A stretch of DNA of 9,311 bases from positions 1 through 9,311 of the forward strand of contig CAKREJ010000059.1 in the NCBI GenBank assembly GCA_934317185.1, written 5' to 3'. Source of the stretch: an uncultured Anaerobutyricum sp. GTDB lineage: Bacteria > Bacillota > Clostridia > Lachnospirales > Lachnospiraceae. Under the pieces are notes generated by a model. It was not told where the DNA came from. It saw only the letters and a program-made list of their open reading frames with translations, and ran no database searches. Position numbers and translations under genes: made by a program. Every line of letters starts with the position of its first letter. Within the stretch, counting starts at the first letter, position 1. Positions 1-6,220 of the stretch are shown piece by piece.

Positions 1-269
1 GATTTTGAGAAAGAAAAAGCAATCGTTTGAGTTATTATGTTTGAACCCAATTTTCAACTGAATATAAAAGAAGTTATTTTTGTTCCGTTGTGCTAAACGT
101 TCCGTTTTGCCTGATAGTACAGACTCGCTCGAAAACGAGCTCGCGAGTCTACAGTCAAAACTCCACAGCACAAAGTCACAAAATATCTTCTTTTATATTC
201 AGTTGAAAATTTCACTACAGGTAATCCAACTCAAACTACTTTCTTTTTCTTCGTCAAAAATCCTGTCTA
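1..269 (+). repeat. Palindromic MITE-like element A, left tip outside the window
   Basis: A long imperfect palindrome. The 23 bp at 51-73 are the exact reverse complement of 187-209, and the arms continue outward with gaps: 1-20 resembles the reverse complement of about 242-262. The right tip at 251-269 resembles the element B ends, including a terminal TA (268-269). Core borders AAAAGAAG (66-73) and CTTCTTTT (187-194) and the internal pair TTGTGCT (88-94)/AGCACAA (167-173) are shared with element B. Relative to B, A carries roughly 45-50 extra bases in each arm between the outer tip and the core border (both copies contain GTTTGAGTT there), so two size classes of one family may exist. The left tip is probably a few bases before position 1. 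Confidence 0.72.
121..150 (+). other. Central hairpin of element A
   Basis: Outer stem AGACTCG (121-127) pairs with CGAGTCT (144-150). Inner stem CTCG (128-131) pairs with CGAG (136-139) around an AAAA loop, leaving a four-base bulge (140-143) on the 3' side. Element B has the same layout with a different outer stem, so pairing rather than sequence appears to be kept. Confidence 0.6.
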
Positions 270-332
270 TGTAAATCTATTGGTGGGTATAGTTAATCAT
301 TATCTACTCTTCCCTTCTGAAACTAAAGTCTT
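270..332. other. Unassigned spacer between the two palindromic elements
   Basis: These 63 bases are AT-rich and separate elements A and B. I see no convincing promoter, RNA gene or open reading frame with a ribosome binding site on either strand. Together with the elements, this makes the whole stretch 1-501 non-coding as far as I can tell. Confidence 0.5.
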
Positions 333-504
333 TAGGAAGATTTTGATAAAGAAAAGAAGATTGAACTTTATGACTTTGTGCTGCGGAATTTTGACCATAG
401 GAACTTTGAACTCGTTCTCGAGAAGTTCCTGCTTTACTGGGCAAAATGAAGTGTTTAGCACAACGGAATAAAGTCAACTTCTTTTCGTTATCAAAACCAT
501 TCTA
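333..504 (-). repeat. Palindromic MITE-like element B, abutting cbiK
   Basis: The ends are imperfect inverted repeats: 333-359 matches the reverse complement of 478-504 with about four mismatches over 27 bp. Inside, AAAAGAAG (352-359) pairs with CTTCTTTT (478-485), and TTGTGCT (376-382) pairs with AGCACAA (457-463). A central hairpin occupies 400-429. It is homologous to element A in opposite orientation: 453-468 is the exact reverse complement of 83-98, and 371-395 matches the reverse complement of 154-178 with two mismatches. It encodes nothing convincing. Both outer ends read TA, which would fit a TA target duplication as made by IS630/Tc1-mariner-type transposases; that link is inference. 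The right end includes the cbiK stop codon. Confidence 0.75.
400..429 (-). terminator. Central hairpin of element B; possible end-of-operon terminator
   Basis: On the minus strand GGAACTT (429-423) pairs with AAGTTCC (406-400), and inside it CTCG pairs with CGAG around an AGAA loop, with a TTCA bulge on the 3' side. It lies about 75 bp beyond the cbiK stop and is nested in the larger palindrome of element B, whose far arm is T-rich (CTTCTTTTCTTTATC at 359-345 on the minus strand). A transcript from the operon would fold here and could stop. There is no clean T-run directly after the small hairpin, so a classical intrinsic terminator is not shown. Confidence 0.3.
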
Positions 505-1284
505 CAAAGACTCTGCCTTCTTCAGGTGTTTTACAAACATTTCTGCTATTGCGTCGATTTCTCCTAAGCCTTTCATGATAACTTCTGTTTCAAATCCATC
601 TGCTTTTAAGATGGAATCCCAGGAGTCAGCTTCGGCTCCGGCGAGGTCATTTCGTGCATGATCGCCTGCTACGATCATAAGGGGCATAACATATACTTTT
701 TTAATATCTCTTATTTTTAATCGACGGATAACGTAATCAAGACTAGGGAATCCTTCTACTGTTCCGACATATGTACTTTCATGTCCAAGGTCTCTGAGCA
801 TATTTTCAAACTGGCTGTATGCACTGTTAGCAAAGTGTTCTGTTCCATGTCCCATGAATACAAAAGCTTCGTCTTTTGCTAATGGCTTTTCTAATTCCTG
901 CATAACGATCTCGCAGGCTTCTTTGTAATCTTCCTCCTCAGTAAGAAGTGGCGTTCCTACTTTAATGGTTGGAATCTGATCTTTATATGCCAGAAGCATA
1001 TTCATCATTTTGTCATATTCTAATCCATTGATGATGTGAGTCGGCTGGCAGATTACTTCTTCGTAACCTTCTGCTACCAGTCGTTTCATCACTTCATCCG
1101 GATTATGGATAATGACATTTTTTGTTCTTGCCCATTTACGGATAATCATTCCTGAAGTAAATGCTCGATAAAAGTCATAGTCTGGAAATGCTTTTTTACA
1201 GGTTTCTTCAATGTTAACGATTGCCGGAAGTGCTTCTTCAAAGCTTGTTCCAAAGCTTACTACTAATAATGCTTTTTTTCCCAT
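502..1284 (-). CDS. cbiK: Sirohydrochlorin cobaltochelatase CbiK
   Basis: CbiK inserts Co2+ into sirohydrochlorin, the committing step of the anaerobic pathway. The 260-residue product keeps the three metal-site residues known from the Salmonella enzyme: Glu89 in NGLEYDK (86-92), His146 in FMGHGTEH (143-150) and His209 in MIVAGDHARNDLAG (203-216). It also has VSFGTSFEEA (9-18) near the N-terminus and EADSWDSIL (218-226). No signal peptide is seen, so it should act in the cytoplasm, unlike the exported CbiK forms of some sulfate reducers. An AAGGAGA about 6 nt upstream supports the ATG. It is the last gene of the operon although its reaction comes before all the other cbi steps. The TAG stop codon lies inside the terminal inverted repeat of the palindromic element immediately downstream. 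The protein is nevertheless nearly full length, so the element has not visibly truncated it. Confidence 0.96.
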   Translation of the reverse strand: MGKKALLVVSFGTSFEEALPAIVNIEETCKKAFPDYDFYRAFTSGMIIRKWARTKNVIIHNPDEVMKRLVAEGYEEVICQPTHIINGLEYDKMMNMLLAYKDQIPTIKVGTPLLTEEEDYKEACEIVMQELEKPLAKDEAFVFMGHGTEHFANSAYSQFENMLRDLGHESTYVGTVEGFPSLDYVIRRLKIRDIKKVYVMPLMIVAGDHARNDLAGAEADSWDSILKADGFETEVIMKGLGEIDAIAEMFVKHLKKAESL

Positions 1285-1317
1285 TTATCTTCTCCTTATC
1301 TTAATCTTAAATAGATT

Positions 1318-2571
1318 TTAAATATGTGCTGTGAATATCATTACCGGATTATTGGTATCCATAATATGATAGCTTCCGATTTTACGTCCTCGTCCTACCG
1401 TTGCCTGAATCACATCAAAGTCTGTGTCATATTTCCCCAAAAGTTCATTCGCTTCTGCAATTGTTTCAATCGTTACCGCCGAAATAACTACTTTTATTTT
1501 TTTAGGAAATGCCGCAATCGTCTCTAATATCTGAGATAATTCTTTGCCACTTCCACCGATAAATACTTTATCCGGTTCTGGTAGTGTACGTGCTGTTTCC
1601 GCCGCATCTCCTTCATAGACAAACAGATTATCCGTCGAAAATTTTTCTTTATTTTTGTAGATTAATTTTACCGCATTTTCATTTCGCTCCACACTGTGGA
1701 CACTTCCAAATGGTACCTGTCTTGCACATTCAATCGATACGGAACCTGTTCCGGCTCCGATATCCCAGATAATTTCATCTGGGTGTAACTTCATTTTATG
1801 GAGAATAAGTACACGGATTTCTTCCTTTGTCATCGGTGTTTTATCACGCTCAAAATCTTCGTCTGATAAAAAGCATGGACGCACAATCTGCTGTGGCTTT
1901 GGATTTTTAATCATTGCTACGCAAAGAGACGGAAATTCTTTTTGTACCATCTCGGCAGGTGTACCTGACTCAAGCATTTCCTCTTCGTAAGAGAGGTTCG
2001 CTCCGGCACAAACGGTAACATGATCAAGCTGATAATCGAGCATGATCTGTGAGAGCCATGCCGGTCCCTGTTCTTTGCTGCAAAGGAAAAACACTTTGGA
2101 ATGCTCTGTTACAGCAAGGGCAATCGAGCCTGCTGTTTTTGCTCTTCCATGTACACTGATGATCAATGCCTCTTCCATCGTTTCTCCAAATGCAGCTCCA
2201 AGCATTTGCAGTGAACCAACACCCGGAATAATATCCACTTCCCAGTCTTCGCTGATCGGATCATTACAAATGGTACGATATAGACTGTACATAAGCGGAT
2301 CACCGCTAACTGCCATCACAACATCCTGTCCTTTAGAAAGGATTTCTCCAATCTGTACTAATGTATCTTTAATCTTTCCCATTGCGAGAAAGGCTGGCTT
2401 ACTATTTTCAGAATCTGCCTCACTGTTGACATCCTTACACAGTTCTCTTAAAACCGGTAGTATTCTTTTTGCCGCAATTACTGTATGGGCTTTTTTCATT
2501 TTTTTAATTACTGCCGGTAAAATGTAATCGGCTTCGCCCGGTCCGATTCCGGCTACTGTTAATTTGCTCAT
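1318..2571 (-). CDS. cbiET: Cobalt-precorrin-7 methyltransferase/decarboxylase, CbiE-CbiT fusion
   Basis: A 417-residue fusion of the two enzymes that methylate C5 and C15 and decarboxylate the ring C acetate side chain, equivalent in layout to aerobic CobL. The CbiE half (1 to about 205) has VAGIGPGEADY (6-16), MAVSGDPLMYSLYR (86-99), IIPGVGSLQMLGAAFG (114-129) and VHGR (140-143), typical of the SAM-binding tetrapyrrole methylase fold. The CbiT half (about 230-417) is a Rossmann-type methyltransferase: TPMTKEEIR (245-253), glycine-rich WDIGAGTGSVSIECA (269-283), HSVERNENA (292-300), EGDAAE (320-325) and VFIGGSGKEL (336-345). Both active regions look intact, so a bifunctional product is expected. 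The start is preceded by GGAGGG in the 14 bp gap after cbiD. It is followed 33 bp later by cbiK. Confidence 0.96.
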   Translation of the reverse strand: MSKLTVAGIGPGEADYILPAVIKKMKKAHTVIAAKRILPVLRELCKDVNSEADSENSKPAFLAMGKIKDTLVQIGEILSKGQDVVMAVSGDPLMYSLYRTICNDPISEDWEVDIIPGVGSLQMLGAAFGETMEEALIISVHGRAKTAGSIALAVTEHSKVFFLCSKEQGPAWLSQIMLDYQLDHVTVCAGANLSYEEEMLESGTPAEMVQKEFPSLCVAMIKNPKPQQIVRPCFLSDEDFERDKTPMTKEEIRVLILHKMKLHPDEIIWDIGAGTGSVSIECARQVPFGSVHSVERNENAVKLIYKNKEKFSTDNLFVYEGDAAETARTLPEPDKVFIGGSGKELSQILETIAAFPKKIKVVISAVTIETIAEANELLGKYDTDFDVIQATVGRGRKIGSYHIMDTNNPVMIFTAHI

Positions 2572-2585
2572 TCTGCCCTCCGCAG

Positions 2586-3662
2586 TTATCTTTTACAGAC
2601 AGAGAGTATCTCTTCTATATTTTTACTTGTTGCCAGAACTTTATTTTGTCCATCGAGGAAAATCATTCCCACCCTTGCCATCTTATGGGCGGTTTTCTCA
2701 CAATATTCAGACGCTTTTTGTGCCATATCCGGCCAGATATCCATAAGACCCTCTTCTTCCACGATCTTCATAGCCGCCTTTGTTGTAAGGCAGGAATAAA
2801 TCCTTTGGATAACAGAAACCGGTGCACCGTGAAGTGCCGCATGGGTACAGATTGTTTCGATACGTCCGTCCGCCACATGGCTGTGTGTGTTCATCGTACC
2901 GGATGCCACTTTTACGAGCTTTCCGACAAAACCACCAATCAAAATATCAGTAAAACCTCTTTCTACAGCTTCTTCTATCATAAATCCAATATAATTGCTT
3001 ACCTGTAAAATACATCGAAATTCACCATACTGCTCTTTTAACGCAGTTTCTCCGGTTCCTCCAAGTACAAAAAGAATGGTTTTATGTCCCTGCTTCGCAT
3101 ACATATCAAGCTCTGCAACCAGAGAATCTTTCATTGCCTCCTCGCTCATCGGACGGACAATTCCTGTCGTTCCAAGAACAGAAAGACCATTCACAATGCC
3201 AAGACGAGGATTGAATGTCTTTTTGGCAAGTTCCTTTCCACCGGGAATACTTACGGTTATATTTGCTTTTTTATTACCGATGATTTTGCGAATCGCTTTC
3301 TCTGCCATCTGGCGTGGAACCGGATTAATTGCCGGCTGTCCGGGAGGAATTTTTAATCCCTCCTGTGTAATGGTTCCGACTCCGTCTCCACCAAAAAAGG
3401 AAATATCTCCCTCTTCCTCAAAAAGCTCTACCTTTGTGATAATCTCACTTCCATTTGTTACATCCGGATCATCTCCGGCATCTTTTATGACCCCGCAAAC
3501 TCCAAATTCTCTTGGAATAATATCGAGATAAAGTGTCTTTCCGATCGGTGTTTCTACCTTTACTACGGAAGGACATTTACCTGTTGTCTGCCAGATGACC
3601 GAAGCCTCCGCACCACCTGTCATACAGGAGCCGGTGGAAACTCCTTCCCTTAATTCTTTCAT
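2586..3662 (-). CDS. cbiD: Cobalt-precorrin-5B C1-methyltransferase CbiD
   Basis: CbiD methylates C1 of cobalt-precorrin-5B in the anaerobic pathway and has no sequence relative among the canonical cobalamin methyltransferases, so it is a good marker for the cobalt-early route. The 358-residue product shows REGVSTGSCMTGGAEA (5-20), DDPDVTNG (64-71), GGDGVGTITQEGLKIPPGQPAINPVPR (91-117), NPRLGIVNGLSVLGTTGIVRPMSEEA (151-176), and GFVGKLVKVASGTMNTHS (244-261). Most relatives I recall have GG rather than NG before the ISILGTTG segment; this is a minor change. The start is supported by the N-terminal REGxSTG motif, although the ribosome binding site is weak (TTGGAA about 8 nt upstream). The gap to the cbiE-cbiT fusion is 14 bp. 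Confidence 0.96.
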   Translation of the reverse strand: MKELREGVSTGSCMTGGAEASVIWQTTGKCPSVVKVETPIGKTLYLDIIPREFGVCGVIKDAGDDPDVTNGSEIITKVELFEEEGDISFFGGDGVGTITQEGLKIPPGQPAINPVPRQMAEKAIRKIIGNKKANITVSIPGGKELAKKTFNPRLGIVNGLSVLGTTGIVRPMSEEAMKDSLVAELDMYAKQGHKTILFVLGGTGETALKEQYGEFRCILQVSNYIGFMIEEAVERGFTDILIGGFVGKLVKVASGTMNTHSHVADGRIETICTHAALHGAPVSVIQRIYSCLTTKAAMKIVEEEGLMDIWPDMAQKASEYCEKTAHKMARVGMIFLDGQNKVLATSKNIEEILSVCKR

Positions 3663-3682
3663 AAATTTAATTCCAATGCGTT

Positions 3683-4315
3683 TTATAACTGATATAACAT
3701 TGCATTACAGATGGTTGCCGCAATATTGCTGCCGCCCTTTCGTCCTTTCGGAACGATAAACGGTACCCCGGCTTCCATAATCAGCTCTTTGGATTCTACT
3801 ACATTTACAAAGCCAACCGGTGCGCCGATAATGAGTGCAGGGTTTAACTTGCCTTCTTTAATAAGTTCATATAAGCGAATCAATGCAGTCGGTGCATTTC
3901 CAATAGCAAAAATAACGTTCTCTTTTTCTGCAAGAGCTGCTCCTCTTTCCATACAGATCGCTGCTCTTGTACATCCACGCTCTTTTGCCTCTTTTGCTAC
4001 ATCTTCATCAGACATAAAACAATGTGCCTCGCCTCCAAAAGCTGCCAGCTTCTTTTTATTGATTCCTGACCATGCCATTCTTGTGTCCGTTACGATATGT
4101 GCTCCGTTTTTTAAAGCTTCCACACCGATATTGGCAGCATTTTCAGAAAAACATAAATTATCTGCATAATCAAAATCTGCTGAAGTGTGGATACATCTTT
4201 TTACGATAGAGAACTCCGGCTCCGGCCAGGTTCTTCCGTTTAATTCACTTGTGATGATCTCCATGCTTCTTTTTTCGATTTCAGCAGGTTTTACGATTTG
4301 AATCTTATCTAACAT
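3683..4315 (-). CDS. cbiC: Cobalt-precorrin-8 methylmutase CbiC
   Basis: This cytoplasmic mutase moves a methyl group from C11 to C12, turning cobalt-precorrin-8 into cobyrinate. The 210-residue product is of normal size. The segment CIHTSADFDYADNLCFS (41-57) contains His43, which matches in context and position the catalytic histidine of the CobH/CbiC family. Further conserved blocks are VTDTRMAWSGI (75-85), FAIGNAPTAL (136-145), IGAPVGFVNVVESKE (163-177) and PKGRKGGSNIAATICNAML (189-207). The ATG follows an AGGAGG with a 5 nt spacer in a 16 bp gap after cobT. No features suggest truncation. CbiC rather than its aerobic counterpart CobH is inferred from the anaerobic gene set around it; the sequence alone would not decide this. 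Confidence 0.96.
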   Translation of the reverse strand: MLDKIQIVKPAEIEKRSMEIITSELNGRTWPEPEFSIVKRCIHTSADFDYADNLCFSENAANIGVEALKNGAHIVTDTRMAWSGINKKKLAAFGGEAHCFMSDEDVAKEAKERGCTRAAICMERGAALAEKENVIFAIGNAPTALIRLYELIKEGKLNPALIIGAPVGFVNVVESKELIMEAGVPFIVPKGRKGGSNIAATICNAMLYQL

Positions 4316-4331
4316 AATATCCTCCTGCGGT

Positions 4332-5390
4332 TTAATTCAATTCTTCATAAGTACCAAAGTTTGTCTGTTCAAAGCTAGGTAATTCCCAGTATGCCTTAAA
4401 TGCATAATCTGCGATCGTAAATCCCATAACTGCTCCGGTTCCCTCTCCAAGACACATATTCGCAAGTATATATGGCTGCTTACCAATTGCATCAAGAATC
4501 ATATGCCCTGCAGGCTCGTTAGAACAGTGGGATGGGAAAAGATACGGTGCACATTCCGGTACTAAACGAATAGCGATCAGTGCCGCTACGGAAGAAATAA
4601 ATCCATCAATAAATACCGGCACCTGTAATGCGGCTCCGCCAATATAGCATCCGACCATACCGGCAATATCAAGTCCACCGACTTTCGAAAGGACATCCAG
4701 CGGATCCTTCGCATCTACCTGATTTAATGCAATACTCTGCTTAATTACTTGTATTTTATGTTCTAAGTCCTTATTTGTAAGACCGGCACCTTTTCCGGTT
4801 ACCTTTTCTACGCTCTGATCTAATAAAACAGAACAGACTGCACTACTTGTTGTTGTATTACCGATACCCATTTCTCCGGTAGCAAACACGTTATATCCTT
4901 TTTCTTTTAGATCCGCTACTGTATCAATGCCGACTTCGATTGCTTTTATTGCTTCTTCTCTCGACATTGCCGGACCTTTTGCCATATTATCGGTTCCGTA
5001 TTTAATCTTTCTTGGAAGAACTCCCGGATTATCACAATCAGTTGCAATTCCGATATCGACAGGATATACATCAGCTCCACTCATGGAAGACATAATACAG
5101 ATTGTCGCATTATGCTTTGTCATATTTTCTGTTACTGTTTTTGTTACTTCCTGCCCGGTCTGGGTAACACCCTCTTCTACAACACCGTTATCCGCCGCCA
5201 TAACAATAACGGCTTTCTTCTCTAAATGTGGATTCTTATCCCTGTATATTCCGGCAAACTGTGTCACCATTTCTTCAAGTCTTCCCAGACTGTGAAGAGG
5301 CTTTCCAAGCGTATTCCATCTTGCACGGGTATATTCCATCGCCTCTTCATCTAAAGGCTGAATCTTTTTAATTGCTTCCTCCAGAGTCAT
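4332..5390 (-). CDS. cobT: Nicotinate-nucleotide--dimethylbenzimidazole phosphoribosyltransferase CobT
   Basis: A cytoplasmic enzyme that transfers phosphoribose from nicotinate mononucleotide to the lower-ligand base, giving an alpha-ribotide for CobS. Numbered from the Met at 5390, the recognisable blocks are KPLHSLGRLE (30-39), AADNGVVEEGVTQTGQEVT (65-83), TGEMGIGNTTTSSAV (171-185), GAGLTNKDLEHK (201-212) and LGEGTGAV (314-321), the last with the family's catalytic Glu at 316. Length is about 352 residues, normal for CobT. Two in-frame ATGs exist, at 5396 and 5390. A GGGGAG abuts the first ATG but is 6 nt from the second, so I prefer the second; the difference is only two residues (MI). 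The neighbour cobS supplies the next step. The base used cannot be read from this gene. No bluB or bza gene for making the base is visible in the window. Confidence 0.95.
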   Translation of the reverse strand: MTLEEAIKKIQPLDEEAMEYTRARWNTLGKPLHSLGRLEEMVTQFAGIYRDKNPHLEKKAVIVMAADNGVVEEGVTQTGQEVTKTVTENMTKHNATICIMSSMSGADVYPVDIGIATDCDNPGVLPRKIKYGTDNMAKGPAMSREEAIKAIEVGIDTVADLKEKGYNVFATGEMGIGNTTTSSAVCSVLLDQSVEKVTGKGAGLTNKDLEHKIQVIKQSIALNQVDAKDPLDVLSKVGGLDIAGMVGCYIGGAALQVPVFIDGFISSVAALIAIRLVPECAPYLFPSHCSNEPAGHMILDAIGKQPYILANMCLGEGTGAVMGFTIADYAFKAYWELPSFEQTNFGTYEELN

Positions 5391-5396
5391 AATCAT

Positions 5397-5402
5397 CTCC
5401 CC
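5397..5402 (-). promoter_or_regulatory. Ribosome binding site deciding the cobT start
   Basis: On the minus strand GGGGAG directly precedes the ATG at 5396, leaving no spacer, but sits 6 nt before the ATG at 5390. Normal Shine-Dalgarno spacing therefore favours 5390. An AGAAGG overlapping it slightly upstream could serve 5396 at about 4 nt, so the choice is not absolute. Confidence 0.5.
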
Positions 5403-5434
5403 TTCTGCTGCTGTTACCGCTCTGTATTTATATT

Positions 5435-6214
5435 TTAAAAAACAAACAAGGATAATGGTACCATTCCTGTGTACTTTGTAAGTGTTATAACTACAAGAAG
5501 TAATAATACTTCCGCAAGCTCACTCCCGGCTCCCATAACATCTCCGGTAATCCCCCCGATCTTTCCTGTGATATACACCCGGAAAAGATAAGCGAATCCA
5601 AAGAGGATGGCAAAAATAAGAACTCCCCAGTAAGAAAACGCCAGTACCATCGCAATCAGTCCTAAAATCACCGTTCCGATCACGGTTCCAAGACTGACAG
5701 TTCCTACATAAATACCAATTCCTTTTTCACGAGGGTAAATTGCCTTATACACGATCGCTCCCTGTACCATCTTGCCGGCAATCGGCATAAGAAGGATCAT
5801 CAGCCAGCGAACATCACTGTAATAAATTCCGGCAAATTTCAATGCCAGATCAAAACACATCGCTACCGCACCATTTGTTCCGATACGGCTGTCCTTCATA
5901 ATCTCAAGCATTCTCTCTCTCGTTCTTGCCGAATAGATTCCATCGGCAGTATCAGAGAGGCCATCTAAATGAAATGCACCTGTTAAACAAAGATTCGCCA
6001 GCATCGCAAAAAGTATTCCGAATACTTCCGGAAGAATAAGACTGACAAGTAAAAAAACTGCCATATCACAAAGTCCGAGAATCAGTCCAACGACCGGATA
6101 ATATAGAAATCCTTTGTGCATATCTTCATCTTTTACTTCTCCAAGATTCACATTAACGGGAATTCTTGTCATAAAGCCAAGTGTTAACAAAAAACGCTTT
6201 ATTTGTGTCTTCAT
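5435..6214 (-). CDS. cobS: Adenosylcobinamide-GDP ribazoletransferase (cobalamin synthase) CobS
   Basis: An integral membrane enzyme, 259 residues, that joins adenosylcobinamide-GDP to alpha-ribazole (or its phosphate) at the end of the nucleotide-loop pathway. Family motifs are clear: FHLDGLSDTADG (81-92), an acidic metal- and substrate-binding segment; IMKDSRIGTNGAV (105-117); and KIGGITGDVMGAGSELAE (218-235). Long hydrophobic stretches at about 38-62, 64-80, 137-151, 170-215 and 233-247 fit the several membrane spans expected of CobS. The length is normal for the family. The start ATG lies 6 bp after the hemC-cobA-hemD TGA, with an AGAAGG in the end of the preceding gene serving as a plausible ribosome binding site, so translational coupling is likely. 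It is followed by cobT, its usual functional partner. Confidence 0.96.
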   Translation of the reverse strand: MKTQIKRFLLTLGFMTRIPVNVNLGEVKDEDMHKGFLYYPVVGLILGLCDMAVFLLVSLILPEVFGILFAMLANLCLTGAFHLDGLSDTADGIYSARTRERMLEIMKDSRIGTNGAVAMCFDLALKFAGIYYSDVRWLMILLMPIAGKMVQGAIVYKAIYPREKGIGIYVGTVSLGTVIGTVILGLIAMVLAFSYWGVLIFAILFGFAYLFRVYITGKIGGITGDVMGAGSELAEVLLLLVVITLTKYTGMVPLSLFVF

Positions 6215-6220
6215 TTATTT

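Noticed and set aside
1..504. A CRISPR array or phage attachment site made from the repeats
   Set aside because: There are only two related copies, in inverted orientation, each an extended palindrome. There is no regular short repeat-spacer pattern.
80..661. Short plus-strand open frames across the palindromic region and the end of cbiK
   Set aside because: They run through inverted repeats or antisense to cbiK, and have no recognisable protein features.
1318..2571. CbiE and CbiT in one frame as a possible sequencing artefact
   Set aside because: The CbiE-CbiT fusion order is well known (CobL-like) and both halves have intact motifs joined by a plausible linker.
1324..5295. Plus-strand open frames of up to about 178 residues opposite the cbi and cob genes
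   Set aside because: They lie entirely antisense to strongly recognised genes, show no family motifs and have no plausible ribosome binding sites. They follow from the codon use of the real strand.
5397..5434. A riboswitch or internal promoter in the largest gap inside the operon, before cobT
   Set aside because: Only 38 bp are available, with a ribosome binding site at the end and no conserved cobalamin-riboswitch element or clear -35/-10 pair.
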